Shown here piece by piece: positions 1 to 9,824 of a DNA stretch of 64,000 bases. The notes under the pieces were generated by a model. That model searched no databases. It had not been told where the DNA came from and worked only from the letters and a program-made list of their open reading frames with translations. This stretch comes from Desulfuromonadaceae bacterium (GTDB lineage: Bacteria; Desulfobacterota; Desulfuromonadia; Desulfuromonadales; JAHYIW01). The stretch spans positions 1 through 64,000 of the forward strand of contig JAHYIW010000014.1 of NCBI GenBank assembly GCA_019429445.1, written 5' to 3'. A program made the translations under genes and the position numbers. Positions within the stretch are counted from its first letter, which is position 1, and each line of letters begins with the position of its first letter.

Positions 1-589
1 TTACTTGGTCGCTGGCAAACTGACTCATCTTCCAGCACCACCCTTCATCACAAGATGTTGTGGTTGAGGTGGATACTTGAATCGTGAAAATGAACTACTG
101 CTACCCACACGATCTGAAAGAGAGCCATACGTTTTGATCATCAAAATTGCAGATTAAAATTAAGCGCTACTAGTAAAGCTATCCTTTGCAGAGCATGGAT
201 TCTGCCTGCTGTGCCGTTTTGTTTTAATGCGAGCAAGGTCTTTTTTGAAACCATTTATGACCTGTCAACTATTCATTTTTCAACGCTTTCAGTGTGTTTT
301 TAACGATGTTTGAAAAGCGTATACTGTGTACAAATTTAAGTTGACAGTTGCGGTTTTCAGGTGGTAGATAATCCTTATCGTTTTCTCGTTGGATTATGTG
401 GCTGTTTTCGGCTTCCGTTTTCGTCAATAAGAAATCACAAACGAATAAAATTTAATGGAGAGTGGTGCGGGCCACCAGAGAGAGCGTGTCGTTTCCCGTA
501 GGCACAACGACACATGGTCTGTTGGACGTCAGGGTACAGTCGGAGTTTCCGTATGATGCGGTTCTCTAATTCTTGATGAGGGAAAAAAC
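1..589. other. Non-coding leader region upstream of sdh operon
   Basis: No convincing gene is visible in this stretch. Both strands are broken by frequent stops, and the longer minus-strand frames at its right edge are shadows of the cytochrome b gene. A short plus-strand frame around 68-155 has a faint look of a transposase C-terminus, but it is too short to call. The right half probably carries the sdh promoter and a long 5' leader, with a TTGACA hexamer at 341-346. Confidence 0.6.
341..372 (+). promoter_or_regulatory. Possible sigma70 promoter for the sdh operon
   Basis: TTGACA lies at 341-346. TAGATA (365-370, 18-nt spacer) or the overlapping GATAAT (367-372, 20-nt spacer) could be the -10 element. 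Just upstream at about 320-332 there is a small dyad, GTATAC-TGT-GTAC, that could be an operator. A start here would leave a leader of about 210 nt before the first gene. The call rests on hexamer match only. Confidence 0.35.
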
Positions 590-1264
590 ATGCAACTGAC
601 AGAAAATTCGGTAGGCAGAAAGCTGTTGATGGCGGTAACCGGGGCATTGTTGCTTGGTTTCGTCATCGTCCATTTACTGGGGAACAGCTCAGTGTTTCTT
701 GGTCCCGACGGGATCAACTCATATGCTGAGCATCTCCGCAGCCTCGGTCCGATTGTCTGGGTATTTCGCCTGGTCATGTTGGGCCTTATCGTGGTGCACA
801 TCTGGTTTGGTGTTTCATTGACGCTGGAAAACAGCGCTGCTACACCGGTCGGGTACGCGTCTCAAGAGTATCGTCGCGCGACCTTCAGCAGTCGGACGAT
901 GATTTATACCGGTGTTGCGCTGTTGGCATTCATCATTTATCACTTGTTGCACTTTACCGTGCAGATTACTGATGTGGAATTTGCTGCGCGGCAGAATATG
1001 GACGCAATTAATCGTCCTGACGTGTTCGGCATGGTGGTTAACGGCTTTAAACAGACGTTTACCATGGTTTTGTACGTCGTTGCGATGATTGTGCTTTTTC
1101 TGCACCTGAGCCACGGTGTCCAGAGCATTCTGCAAACTGTGGGTCTGAATAATAACAAGAGTCTTCCGGTGGTTACGCTCGCAGGCAAGGGCCTGGCTTT
1201 CGTTTTGCTGCTGGGCTATATTTCGATTCCGATTCTCATCATTGCTGGCATCGTAAAGATTTAG
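590..1264 (+). CDS. sdhC: Succinate dehydrogenase/fumarate reductase cytochrome b subunit
   Basis: This is the membrane anchor that passes electrons between the quinone pool and the soluble SdhAB subunits. Its 224 residues form five hydrophobic segments (about 10-32, 55-80, 103-127, 153-175 and 195-220). Histidines in or beside them (H28, H70, H118, H121, H172, H175) can supply axial ligands for two b hemes, as in the single-anchor fumarate reductase class. There is no SdhD, which fits that class. The gene is 11 nt upstream of the flavoprotein gene. Whether the complex works as a succinate dehydrogenase, a fumarate reductase or both cannot be read from sequence; in Geobacter one such complex does both. 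Confidence 0.93.
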   Translation: MQLTENSVGRKLLMAVTGALLLGFVIVHLLGNSSVFLGPDGINSYAEHLRSLGPIVWVFRLVMLGLIVVHIWFGVSLTLENSAATPVGYASQEYRRATFSSRTMIYTGVALLAFIIYHLLHFTVQITDVEFAARQNMDAINRPDVFGMVVNGFKQTFTMVLYVVAMIVLFLHLSHGVQSILQTVGLNNNKSLPVVTLAGKGLAFVLLLGYISIPILIIAGIVKI

Positions 1265-1275
1265 GGGGTATAACA

Positions 1276-3189
1276 GTGATACTCGATGGAAAAGCACCTA
1301 CTGGTCCAATTGAAACTTCCTGGGACCGTTATCGTTTTGATACCAAACTTGTTAACCCGGCGAATAAACGCAAGTACAAAATCATTATGGTCGGTTCCGG
1401 CTTAGCCGGTGGCGCTGGCGCTGCGACGCTGGGTGAGCTTGGCTATAACGTTGACTGCTTCTGTTATCAGGATAGTCCGCGTCGTGCCCACTCGATTGCT
1501 GCTCAGGGCGGTATCAACGCGGCTAAAAACTACCCGAATGATGCCGACAGTGTGCGTCGGCTCTTTTATGACACCATAAAGGGCGGCGACTTCCGCGCCC
1601 GTGAAGCGGACGTTTGGCGTCTGTCTCAGGTGTCCAACAACATTATTGACCAGTGTGTTGCGCAGGGTGTTCCTTTTGCCCGCGATTATGCCGGTTATCT
1701 TGATACCCGCTCCTTCGGCGGTGCTCAGGTTTCGCGAACCTTTTATGCTCGCGGTCAAACCGGTCAACAGCTTCTGCTTGGCGCTTATTCTGCTCTATCC
1801 CGCCAGATCAAAGCTGGTACGGTGAAGATGTATACCCGTCGTGAAATGCTTGATCTCGTTGTGGTTGATGGCGTTGCTAGGGGGATTACCGTACGCAACC
1901 TGGTTACTGGTGAGATGGAATCTCATTGGGCTGATGCTGTCTGTCTGGCAACTGGTGGCTATATGAATGTCTTCTATCTGTCAACCAACGCCATGGGGAG
2001 TTCGGTTACCGCGAGCTGGAAAGCTGCCAAAAAGGGTGCTTACTTCGCCAACCCCTGCTATACCCAAATCCACCCGACTTGTATTCCTGTCGCAGGTGAG
2101 CATCAGTCCAAGCTGACTCTGATGTCAGAATCTCTCCGGAATGACGGTCGTATCTGGGTTCCGAAAAAGGCTGGAGATAAACGCCCGGGCAATGAAATCC
2201 CGGAAAATGAGCGCGACTATTATCTGGAAAATAAATATCCGGCATTCGGCAACCTGGTGCCGCGGGACGTTGCCTCACGTAACGCCAAACTGATGACCGA
2301 TGCGAATCGTGGCGTAGGGACAACTGGTCTGGCGGTCTTCCTTGATTACCGTGATGCTATCCAGCGCGTTGGTGAGAAGACAATCAAAGAGCGTTATGGC
2401 AATCTCTTTGATATGTATGAAAAAATTACTGACGAAAATGCCTACAAACAACCGATGCGGATCTATCCGGCGCCGCACTACGCGATGGGCGGCTTGTGGG
2501 TTGATTACAATCTGCAGAGCAATATCCCTGGTCTCTTCGTCCTTGGTGAAGCCAATTTCTCTGTCCACGGTGCCAACCGTCTCGGCGCTTCGGCACTGAT
2601 GCAGGGTTTGTCTGATGGCTATTTCGTTATTCCTTACACCATTGCCGGTTATATGGCGACTGTTAAGCCTGGTGAAATCACGTCGGACCACGCGGCATTC
2701 AAAGAGTCGATCGATCAGGTTAATGCTCAGACTCAGAAGCTCTTGAACATCAACGGCAAGAAGACTGTCCTTGAGTTTCACCGTGACCTCGGTAAAATCA
2801 TGTGGGACAACGTTGGGATGGGTCGTTCTAAAGAAAGCCTTAACAAGGCGCTCTCCGAAATTCCCAAATTGCGTGAAGAGTTCTGGCAGAATGTTAAAGT
2901 TACGGGCTCCGCCAATGAACTCAATCAGCAGCTTGAAAATGCTGGTCGTGTTGCCGATTTTCTCGAATTCGGTGAAATCCTTGCGGCTGATGCCCTACAC
3001 CGTGAGGAGTCCTGTGGCGGTCACTTCCGTCTTGAGAGCCAGACTGCTGAGGGCGAAGCGATGCGCGATGATGAGAACTTTACGTATGTTGGTGCCTGGG
3101 AATACAAAGGCAACGACAAGGCCCCTGAACTTCATAAAGAGCCTTTGCAGTTTGAAAATATTCATCTTGCCCAGAGGAGCTACAAATAA
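1276..3189 (+). CDS. sdhA: Succinate dehydrogenase/fumarate reductase flavoprotein subunit
   Basis: This is the catalytic subunit interconverting succinate and fumarate on a covalently bound FAD. The 637 residues begin at GTG behind a G-rich Shine-Dalgarno sequence. A dinucleotide fold ([11 protein letters not shown], residues 39-49) is followed by AHSIAAQGG, in which H72 is the expected covalent FAD attachment residue. The active-site segments QIHPTC and [11 protein letters not shown] are present. The stop codon overlaps the sdhB start (TAATG), so A and B are translationally coupled. The length suits the fumarate reductase-like class found with single-anchor cytochrome b subunits. Confidence 0.95.
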   Translation: MILDGKAPTGPIETSWDRYRFDTKLVNPANKRKYKIIMVGSGLAGGAGAATLGELGYNVDCFCYQDSPRRAHSIAAQGGINAAKNYPNDADSVRRLFYDTIKGGDFRAREADVWRLSQVSNNIIDQCVAQGVPFARDYAGYLDTRSFGGAQVSRTFYARGQTGQQLLLGAYSALSRQIKAGTVKMYTRREMLDLVVVDGVARGITVRNLVTGEMESHWADAVCLATGGYMNVFYLSTNAMGSSVTASWKAAKKGAYFANPCYTQIHPTCIPVAGEHQSKLTLMSESLRNDGRIWVPKKAGDKRPGNEIPENERDYYLENKYPAFGNLVPRDVASRNAKLMTDANRGVGTTGLAVFLDYRDAIQRVGEKTIKERYGNLFDMYEKITDENAYKQPMRIYPAPHYAMGGLWVDYNLQSNIPGLFVLGEANFSVHGANRLGASALMQGLSDGYFVIPYTIAGYMATVKPGEITSDHAAFKESIDQVNAQTQKLLNINGKKTVLEFHRDLGKIMWDNVGMGRSKESLNKALSEIPKLREEFWQNVKVTGSANELNQQLENAGRVADFLEFGEILAADALHREESCGGHFRLESQTAEGEAMRDDENFTYVGAWEYKGNDKAPELHKEPLQFENIHLAQRSYK

Positions 3190-3929
3190 TGGATCTTACA
3201 TTACACATATGGCGCCAAAAAGGGCCTAAAGATAATGGCAAGCTTGAAATCTATAATGTGACTGGGATTGACACCGACCAATCTTTCCTCGAGATGCTTG
3301 ACGTCTTGAATGAAAATCTGATTAAGGATGGTAAGGAACCAGTTGCTTTCGATCATGATTGCCGCGAGGGTATCTGTGGGATGTGTTCACAGGTTATTAA
3401 TGGTCGTCCTCATGGACCCCATGAAGAGACCACCGTTTGTCAATTGCATATGCGTCGCTTCAAAGATGGTGATGAAATCTTCATCGAACCTTGGCGTGCC
3501 CGTGCCTTCCCATTGGTCAAGGACTTGATCGTTGACCGTTCTGCTCTGGACTCTATTATACAAGCTGGCGGTTACGTCTCTTGCCGTACCGGTGGAACTC
3601 CAGACGCAAACACCCACCCGATTGGTAAGCCGATTGCCGACTATGCCATGGATGCTGCTGAATGTATCGGTTGTGGTGCCTGTGTGGCTGGTTGTCCCAA
3701 TAGCTCTGCTATGCTTTTCACCAGTGCAAAGGTTGCTCAACTGGCGGTTCAGCCGCAAGGCAAGGTTGAGGCTGTGCAACGTGTTAAGTCGATGACGGCT
3801 GAACTCAAAGCGCAGGGATTCGGCAATTGCACCAATCACTATGAGTGTCAGGCATCCTGTCCGAAAGGGATCGATGTCAAGTTCATCGCGAAGCTCAATC
3901 GTGAATATATCAAGGCGCTGGTCAAGTAA
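3189..3929 (+). CDS. sdhB: Succinate dehydrogenase/fumarate reductase iron-sulfur subunit
   Basis: This subunit carries electrons between FAD and the membrane hemes. Cysteines for all three clusters are visible in its 246 residues: C58, C63, C66 and C84 for [2Fe-2S], C159, C162, C165 and C169 for [4Fe-4S], and C214, C220 and C224 for [3Fe-4S]. Its ATG overlaps the sdhA stop by one base. It is the last gene of the operon, which ends at the hairpin 25 nt downstream. Confidence 0.95.
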   Translation: MDLTLHIWRQKGPKDNGKLEIYNVTGIDTDQSFLEMLDVLNENLIKDGKEPVAFDHDCREGICGMCSQVINGRPHGPHEETTVCQLHMRRFKDGDEIFIEPWRARAFPLVKDLIVDRSALDSIIQAGGYVSCRTGGTPDANTHPIGKPIADYAMDAAECIGCGACVAGCPNSSAMLFTSAKVAQLAVQPQGKVEAVQRVKSMTAELKAQGFGNCTNHYECQASCPKGIDVKFIAKLNREYIKALVK

Positions 3930-3951
3930 TATTAAGTTCCATCGCAGCATT

Positions 3952-3981
3952 AAAGGGTGGCCCGTCCGGGCCACCCTTTTT
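3952..3981 (+). terminator. Rho-independent terminator of the sdh operon
   Basis: A 13-bp perfect stem (3952-3964 with 3967-3979) is GC-rich at its core, begins with A3 and ends in a run of five T (3977-3981). The A/T-symmetric stem could also work on the other strand. Confidence 0.9.
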
Positions 3982-4067
3982 GCATTCATTTAGATGCTAC
4001 GGGGAGGTGACTTCTGAGCTATTAAGAATCGCTTGTCATCCCCGTTCAGATAAGTCAAAATCCCCCT

Positions 4068-4997
4068 ATGCCTTCACAACTCCCTGATTACCTCAATTCC
4101 GTCGAATTCATGCGTCTGCACATCACTCTCGAATTCGAGGAGGATATCGAGCTGACCCTTGCTGACCTGTTGTCACTGCGTCGCGAACTTCTTGACGCCG
4201 CTCGCTCCCTCGACAAGCAGTTTGGAGGTGACTTTACGCACTTGCTGACTCCTCATCTTGGAACTGACCCCGCAGCCATCCGGCGTTTTCAGAAACCATC
4301 CCCCCCGCTGGTCCTTGAAATTGATCCTGAGATGGTCGGGGATTATGTTGCCGGTGATCAATTGCAACTTGGTTTTTTGTTGCTGGGCAACGCGATAACG
4401 GAGGCGCAATCGTTGCTACGCGTACTTGCGCGTCTTGGCGAGATTGGATTACACAAAGGGGGAGGGCGTTATGAGCTGATCGCGGTTGATTCATTGCGCC
4501 CTGACGGGACGGCCTCACCGGTATGGGCTGAAGGTCAGCCGTGGGACAAGCTGGAGTTTCTGGTCGACCCTTTCAGCTGGTGGTTTGAAGCGCAAAGGTT
4601 AGACGCCTTAACGTTTGAATTTATCACCCCGGCACGTCTGGTTTCAGGAGGGAAGCCACTCTTTCGCCCGACATTCAAGACCCTTTTCCCCTTTATACTG
4701 CGCCGTGTAGGCAGTCAGTTGTCTGCTTACTGCTTTATTGAAATACATGATATTAATAGCCTTCTCGATGTTGCTGCGCAAGTGCGGGTGGAGGATAATC
4801 GTTTGCTCTGGAAAGACTGGAAATTATTTGCCGCACGCGAGAAAAACCGCGACCTCGGCGGGTTTATGGGCAGCTTGACCTGTAGTGGTTCTCCCTTGAA
4901 TGATTTATTGTGGGTATTGCGCCTGGGGGAATTATTTAATGTTGGCAAGAATGCTGCCTGGGGGGCAGGTCGTTTTAAACTTAATTTTTCAGGTTAA
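4068..4997 (+). CDS. Orphan Cas6-like RAMP protein
   Basis: The 309-residue protein resembles the RAMP family whose C-terminal half is catalogued as the Cas6 endoribonuclease domain, the enzyme that cuts CRISPR precursor RNA. Visible signs are GDQLQLGFLLLG near residue 95, TPARLVSGGKPLF near 190, and a C-terminal LTCSG...LGELFNVGKNAAWGAGRF segment with the glycine-rich loop typical of RAMPs. There is no CRISPR array and no other cas gene in the window. The downstream neighbours are a zinc-finger protein and a small membrane protein. It may process another RNA or serve a CRISPR locus elsewhere. The family call is from motif recognition; the function is open. Confidence 0.7.
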   Translation: MPSQLPDYLNSVEFMRLHITLEFEEDIELTLADLLSLRRELLDAARSLDKQFGGDFTHLLTPHLGTDPAAIRRFQKPSPPLVLEIDPEMVGDYVAGDQLQLGFLLLGNAITEAQSLLRVLARLGEIGLHKGGGRYELIAVDSLRPDGTASPVWAEGQPWDKLEFLVDPFSWWFEAQRLDALTFEFITPARLVSGGKPLFRPTFKTLFPFILRRVGSQLSAYCFIEIHDINSLLDVAAQVRVEDNRLLWKDWKLFAAREKNRDLGGFMGSLTCSGSPLNDLLWVLRLGELFNVGKNAAWGAGRFKLNFSG

Positions 4998-5059
4998 CTT
5001 GTCAGTTGTAAAATTTTCGCTATAATCTACAAAATGCAATGATTTAAGGAGGTTCCGTT

Positions 5060-5374
5060 ATGAACGATGCTTGGGATGAACGTAAAAAAGCTTTGGAAAA
5101 CGAGTATTTTTACAAACATGAAAAAGAACTTATTGAACGCATGCGTAGCGAGAAACGCAATGCAGTCATTGCCGACTTTTGTAAAAACCGCTGTCCCAAG
5201 TGTGGGGATGTGATTAAAGCAATGACCTTTCGTGGTGTACCGCTGGACAAATGTGTTTCTTGTGGCGGAGTGTGGCTTGGTCCGAAGGACTTGCAGCTCC
5301 TGGCGGCAAAGGATCATCGTACCTGGTTCGATCTGTGGTTTAAAGCCGTGGACGAGAATCGTTCAGAAGATTAG
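5060..5374 (+). CDS. Small zinc-finger (TFIIB-type) protein
   Basis: This 104-residue soluble protein has a charged helical N-terminus (residues 1-45) and then a four-cysteine zinc ribbon, CPKCG followed about 19 residues later by CVSCGGVWL. The GGVWL ending is characteristic of the bacterial zf-TFIIB family. The family binds zinc; its cellular role is not established. A good Shine-Dalgarno sequence (AAGGAGG, 5046-5052) precedes the ATG. It is 17 nt upstream of the next small gene and probably co-transcribed with it. Confidence 0.8.
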   Translation: MNDAWDERKKALENEYFYKHEKELIERMRSEKRNAVIADFCKNRCPKCGDVIKAMTFRGVPLDKCVSCGGVWLGPKDLQLLAAKDHRTWFDLWFKAVDENRSED

Positions 5375-5391
5375 GCCGGAGGTTTACGCTG

Positions 5392-5748
5392 ATGGGTTGG
5401 ATACTCTTATGGTTAGTGGTTGCGGGGTGTTTTGGGTTGTATCGGCAATTACGCCGCATCGAAGGTGAGATCTTCGCCGAGATTGCACAAGACAAAGAGA
5501 TTCGGCGCAGTGAAAAGCCCGTTACCCCCTCTGTGCCAAACAGGGATGTTGTGAATGACGAGGATTCGCAAAAGAGGCGTATTATGATGTTTGTGGCGTC
5601 ACTGCCCGGTTGTTCGCAAAAAGAAGTTTACGCCCATTTTTCTGAGATTGATCGCGATAATTTGCAGAAGATATTGCGTGGTATGGCACATGATGGGCTG
5701 CTACGCCGCGAACGCGCCGGAAGTAGCTATCGACTTTACCCGGTTTGA
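5392..5748 (+). CDS. Small membrane-anchored protein with winged-helix-like tail
   Basis: I do not recognise the family. Of 118 residues, the first 18 are a hydrophobic anchor (GWILLWLVVAGCFGLYRQL), followed by a charged stretch. Residues 60-118 look like a small helix-turn-helix domain ending in a wing-like GLLRRERAGSSYRLYPV. Such a layout could tether a DNA- or protein-binding domain to the membrane. It follows the zinc-finger gene closely. The function is unknown. Confidence 0.7.
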   Translation: MGWILLWLVVAGCFGLYRQLRRIEGEIFAEIAQDKEIRRSEKPVTPSVPNRDVVNDEDSQKRRIMMFVASLPGCSQKEVYAHFSEIDRDNLQKILRGMAHDGLLRRERAGSSYRLYPV

Positions 5749-5802
5749 TTCTGAACGCCCATATTTATCTCAAGTTCAATACCTCTTTTTATCTCCCATT
5801 GA

Positions 5803-6981
<1,179 letters not shown>

Positions 6982-7040
6982 ATGTTTCCTGGTTGTCGGG
7001 CTGAATGTTGATGCTGATCAGCGTTCCGTCTGGTATTGCA

Positions 7041-7070
7041 TTGAAGGGGACCGCTTGCGGTCCCCTTCAA
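7041..7070. terminator. Terminator after leuB
   Basis: A 14-bp perfect stem (7041-7054 with 7057-7070) closes on a CTTG tip. No long T run follows, so it may act as a weak terminator or an RNA-stabilising hairpin. It lies 12 nt before the next start codon. Confidence 0.65.
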
Positions 7071-7082
7071 CATTAGAGAACG

Positions 7083-7877
7083 ATGGCATTATTTGAAGAT
7101 TTAACCTTAGGGCAGTATCGAGCGGGAAATTCCTGGCTGCACCGGTGTGATCCCCGGTTGAAGTTACTCTGTTTGCCACTGCTTATCGTCCTGGTCTTTT
7201 CATCAACCTCTTTTCTTCTTCTTGTAGCACCGGCGGGAGTGATCTTGTTGCTGGTTGCCATTTCAGGGGTTGAATTGCGTTTTTGGTGGCGTGGTATATG
7301 GGTGTTACGCTGGCTATTGCTGTTTTCCCTGGCACTGCATCTGTTATTTTCCCCCGGACGAACTCTCTTTGGCACCAGTTGGCTATCTTACGATGGCTTG
7401 CTGCATGGACTGCTGGTTGATACGCAGGTGATGCTGGTTGTGCTTTGTTCATTGCTGGTGACATTAACGACGCTGCCACGTCAGCTGGCGGCGGCATTTT
7501 CACGCTTGCTCCGGCCGTTGGAGCGTTTACGCTTCCCGGTCGATGAGACTGCCGCGCTGTTGATGATGATGTTTCATTTTTTCCCCTTGTTGTGTAGCGA
7601 AACCCGTCTGGCGATTAATGAGCTCCGGACCAGTGACACATCTTTCCGATATGGATCATTAGTGGCGTGTATTGAGCTGCTGCGCCAGCTGATTCCGCCG
7701 TTGGTATTTCGTCTGATTGAACAGGCCGACCGCTTGGCCATCGGTTTGGCAACGCATGACCCGTCAATCGAAGCGCTTGTCCAGTTGCCTGCAATCCCGC
7801 CGCTAAAGGGTGGCCAGGTTTTATTGACAAGTACAGCAGGGGGTGTGCTCTGCCTGGTTTATTGGGCATTGTCATGA
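7083..7877 (+). CDS. EcfT/CbiQ-family transporter membrane protein
   Basis: The 264-residue protein has four to six hydrophobic segments and the N-terminal pattern of the energy-coupling factor T component (HRCDPRLKL, residues about 20-28). In ECF transporters this subunit joins a substrate-binding S protein to a pair of ATPases for vitamin or metal uptake. Neither partner gene is next to it, and the EcfT Ala-Arg-Gly coupling motifs are not clear: the loop reads RLIEQADRLAIGLATHD instead. The stop overlaps the truA start (ATGA). It may work with ATPases encoded elsewhere. Confidence 0.75.
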   Translation: MALFEDLTLGQYRAGNSWLHRCDPRLKLLCLPLLIVLVFSSTSFLLLVAPAGVILLLVAISGVELRFWWRGIWVLRWLLLFSLALHLLFSPGRTLFGTSWLSYDGLLHGLLVDTQVMLVVLCSLLVTLTTLPRQLAAAFSRLLRPLERLRFPVDETAALLMMMFHFFPLLCSETRLAINELRTSDTSFRYGSLVACIELLRQLIPPLVFRLIEQADRLAIGLATHDPSIEALVQLPAIPPLKGGQVLLTSTAGGVLCLVYWALS

Positions 7878-8608
7878 GAAAGATATGTCTGACTATCGAG
7901 TATGATGGCACCGATTTTGTCGGCTGGCAATATCAACCAAATGGTTTATCTGTCCAGGAGTCAGTCGAAACCGCACTTGCTGAACGACTCGGTGAACCGG
8001 TTCGTTTAATCTCTGCCAGTCGTACTGATGCCGGAGTTCATGCTCGGGGGATGGTTGCCCACTTTGAAACATCCACTAACCTCCCCATCGCAGCGTACCG
8101 TGAAGGGGTTAATACCCTGCTGCCGTCGACTATAGCGATTACTGCGGCACGTTCAGTTGCCAACGATTTTCACGCCCGTTATGATGCCTGCGGTAAATGG
8201 TATCGCTACACAATCATGACCCGTACCGTGCGTTCACCGTTAAATCATCGTCAGGCGTGGTTTATGCGTTCCCAGCTGGATTTGTACAACATGCGCCAGG
8301 CCGCGGAAGATTTTGTCGGAGAACACGATTTCAGTGCATTTCGCACCAGTGGTTGTACTGCCCGGACGACACGAAGAACCGTCTATTCCGTAGCCATCTC
8401 CGCGCATAATGAATTTATTTTTATTGATGTTCGCGGGTCGGGTTTCTTAAGAAATATGGTGCGCATGATGGTCGGAACTTTGGCAGAAATCGGAGCAGGC
8501 AAACGTCCGGTTACAGCAGTGACAGAGCTCTTTGCCGATAGAAGTGAACGCACCGCTTTTACCGCTCCAGCTCATGGTTTATGTCTCATGGCGATAGAAT
8601 ATCAGTAA
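7874..8608 (+). CDS. truA: tRNA pseudouridine(38-40) synthase
   Basis: TruA isomerises uridines 38-40 in the anticodon arm of many tRNAs. The 244-residue form begins at ATG 7874 (MRKICLTIEYDGTDFVGWQ), four codons inside a frame that also opens with TTG. The catalytic aspartate lies in SRTDAGVHARG near residue 55, and YRYTI and RGSGFLRNMVRMM are classical family segments. It overlaps the EcfT-like gene by 4 nt. Its position before rplM-rpsI matches Geobacter gene order. Confidence 0.95.
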   Translation: MRKICLTIEYDGTDFVGWQYQPNGLSVQESVETALAERLGEPVRLISASRTDAGVHARGMVAHFETSTNLPIAAYREGVNTLLPSTIAITAARSVANDFHARYDACGKWYRYTIMTRTVRSPLNHRQAWFMRSQLDLYNMRQAAEDFVGEHDFSAFRTSGCTARTTRRTVYSVAISAHNEFIFIDVRGSGFLRNMVRMMVGTLAEIGAGKRPVTAVTELFADRSERTAFTAPAHGLCLMAIEYQ

Positions 8609-8619
8609 AGATGTCATGG

Positions 8620-8774
8620 TTGATGGCGTCGCAAAAAAGTCCGCCCTCCGGCGTTACGCTGCTTTTTCAGGACCTCGACCTACCTGATGTAGGCCTTCGC
8701 CCCTGAAAACCCACCAAGCCTTGGAGGACAAACTTTTTGCTTAGCCATCTAATTCTTTTTTGCGAGTACATCAA
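8620..8774. repeat. MITE-like palindromic repeat element
   Basis: About 155 bp are bounded by imperfect 20-bp inverted ends (8620-8639 and 8755-8774, 17 of 20 complementary by my alignment). A second, weaker copy of the right end lies at about 8731-8750. The interior adds further pairing: CCTCC with GGAGG, TTTTTCAGG with CCTGAAAA, and a central CTACCTGATGTAG, so the whole unit could fold into one long hairpin. It contains no gene. It looks like a dispersed repeat of the MITE or REP kind, sitting between truA and the rplM promoter. Confidence 0.6.
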
Positions 8775-8800
8775 TGGTTGAATAATATACACAATAAAGC

Positions 8801-8829
8801 TTGACATCCCAACGACTTTTGTATATTCA
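8801..8829 (+). promoter_or_regulatory. Promoter of rplM-rpsI
   Basis: TTGACA (8801-8806) is followed after 17 nt by TATTCA (8824-8829); an overlapping TATATT at 8822-8827 is the alternative -10 with a 15-nt spacer. The leader would be about 50 nt. Confidence 0.6.
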
Positions 8830-8886
8830 TATGAGCTTCTGTGAGCCCCGTTAAACTTACAGAATTCACGATAGAAAGAGGATTTC

Positions 8887-9321
8887 ATGAGTACACAATC
8901 AGCGAAGAAAACAGACGTTGTCAGAAGCTGGTATGTTATCGATGCCGAGGAGATTGTACTGGGGCGCGCCGCGTCACAGATCGCGACGGTTTTGCGTGGT
9001 AAGCATAAGCCGATCTATACTCCGCACGTTGACACCGGTGATTTTGTCATCGTTTTGAATGCCGACAAGGTCAAACTGACTGGCAACAAACTGAATGACA
9101 AGATGTATTATCATCACAGCGGTTTCCCCGGTGGAATCAAGTCGATCAATGCCGGAAAACTTTTGGCGAAAAAGCCGGAAGAGTTGATTAAAAAGGCGGT
9201 AAAGGGTATGCTGCCAAAAAACAAACTGGGTCGGCAAATGTTTAAAAAACTGAAGGTTTATGTCGGGACAGATCACCCTCATGCTGCCCAGCAACCGCAA
9301 CCTTTCAAACTGCAAGATTAG
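8887..9321 (+). CDS. rplM: 50S ribosomal protein L13
   Basis: L13 is an early-assembling 23S rRNA-binding protein. The 144 residues show [35 protein letters not shown] and the family signature around [10 protein letters not shown] to HPHAAQQP. An AGAAAGAGG Shine-Dalgarno sequence precedes ATG 8887. rpsI follows after 15 nt, the near-universal pairing. Confidence 0.97.
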   Translation: MSTQSAKKTDVVRSWYVIDAEEIVLGRAASQIATVLRGKHKPIYTPHVDTGDFVIVLNADKVKLTGNKLNDKMYYHHSGFPGGIKSINAGKLLAKKPEELIKKAVKGMLPKNKLGRQMFKKLKVYVGTDHPHAAQQPQPFKLQD

Positions 9322-9336
9322 TTCTAGGAGACTTCG

Positions 9337-9729
9337 ATGGCAGAACAAAGATACTATGCGACCGGTAAAAGAAAGACGTCCGTGGCGCGTGTCTGGATGC
9401 AGCCTGGTACCGGTAGCATTACTGTAAATAAACTTTCTATCGATGACTTTTTCGGGCGTGAAACGTCGAAGATGGTCATTCGCCAGCCACTTGAATTGAC
9501 TGACAATGTCGGCAAATTCGATATTTCTGTCAATGTCAAGGGAGGTGGCCCTTCCGGTCAGGCCGGCGCGATCAAACACGGAATAACCAAGGCGTTGCTT
9601 GAGGCTGACCCTGAATTGCGTGCAGTTCTCAAAAAAGCCGGGTTTATTACCCGTGACAGCCGTATCAAGGAACGTAAGAAATACGGTTTGGCCGCAGCAC
9701 GCCGCAGTTTCCAGTTCTCGAAGCGTTAA
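9337..9729 (+). CDS. rpsI: 30S ribosomal protein S9
   Basis: S9 sits in the small-subunit head, and its C-terminal tail reaches the P-site tRNA. The 130 residues start [15 protein letters not shown], include [15 protein letters not shown], and end in the basic tail [11 protein letters not shown] with the terminal SKR that contacts tRNA. It is preceded by CTAGGAG. Confidence 0.97.
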   Translation: MAEQRYYATGKRKTSVARVWMQPGTGSITVNKLSIDDFFGRETSKMVIRQPLELTDNVGKFDISVNVKGGGPSGQAGAIKHGITKALLEADPELRAVLKKAGFITRDSRIKERKKYGLAAARRSFQFSKR

Positions 9730-9762
9730 TCGTTCAATTCGAAAACACACTGTTGTTGTACC

Positions 9763-9790
9763 AAGGGAAGCTTGCGGGCTTCCCTTTGTA
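9763..9790 (+). terminator. Terminator after rpsI
   Basis: A 9-bp stem (9763-9771 with 9778-9786) has a 6-nt loop and is followed by TGTACGTTTAATTT, a poor T tract. It probably ends or weakens the ribosomal transcript before argC. Confidence 0.55.
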
Positions 9791-9824
9791 CGTTTAATTT
9801 CATTATTCATGCAGGAGTCATATT

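Noticed and set aside
68-155. Short frame resembling an IS4-type transposase C-terminus
   Set aside because: About 28 codons with weak likeness (LLPTRSEREPYVL) and no supporting sequence upstream; too little to call.
815-1297. Long minus-strand frame opposite sdhC (160 codons)
   Set aside because: It mirrors the codon pattern of the strongly supported sdhC gene and matches no family.
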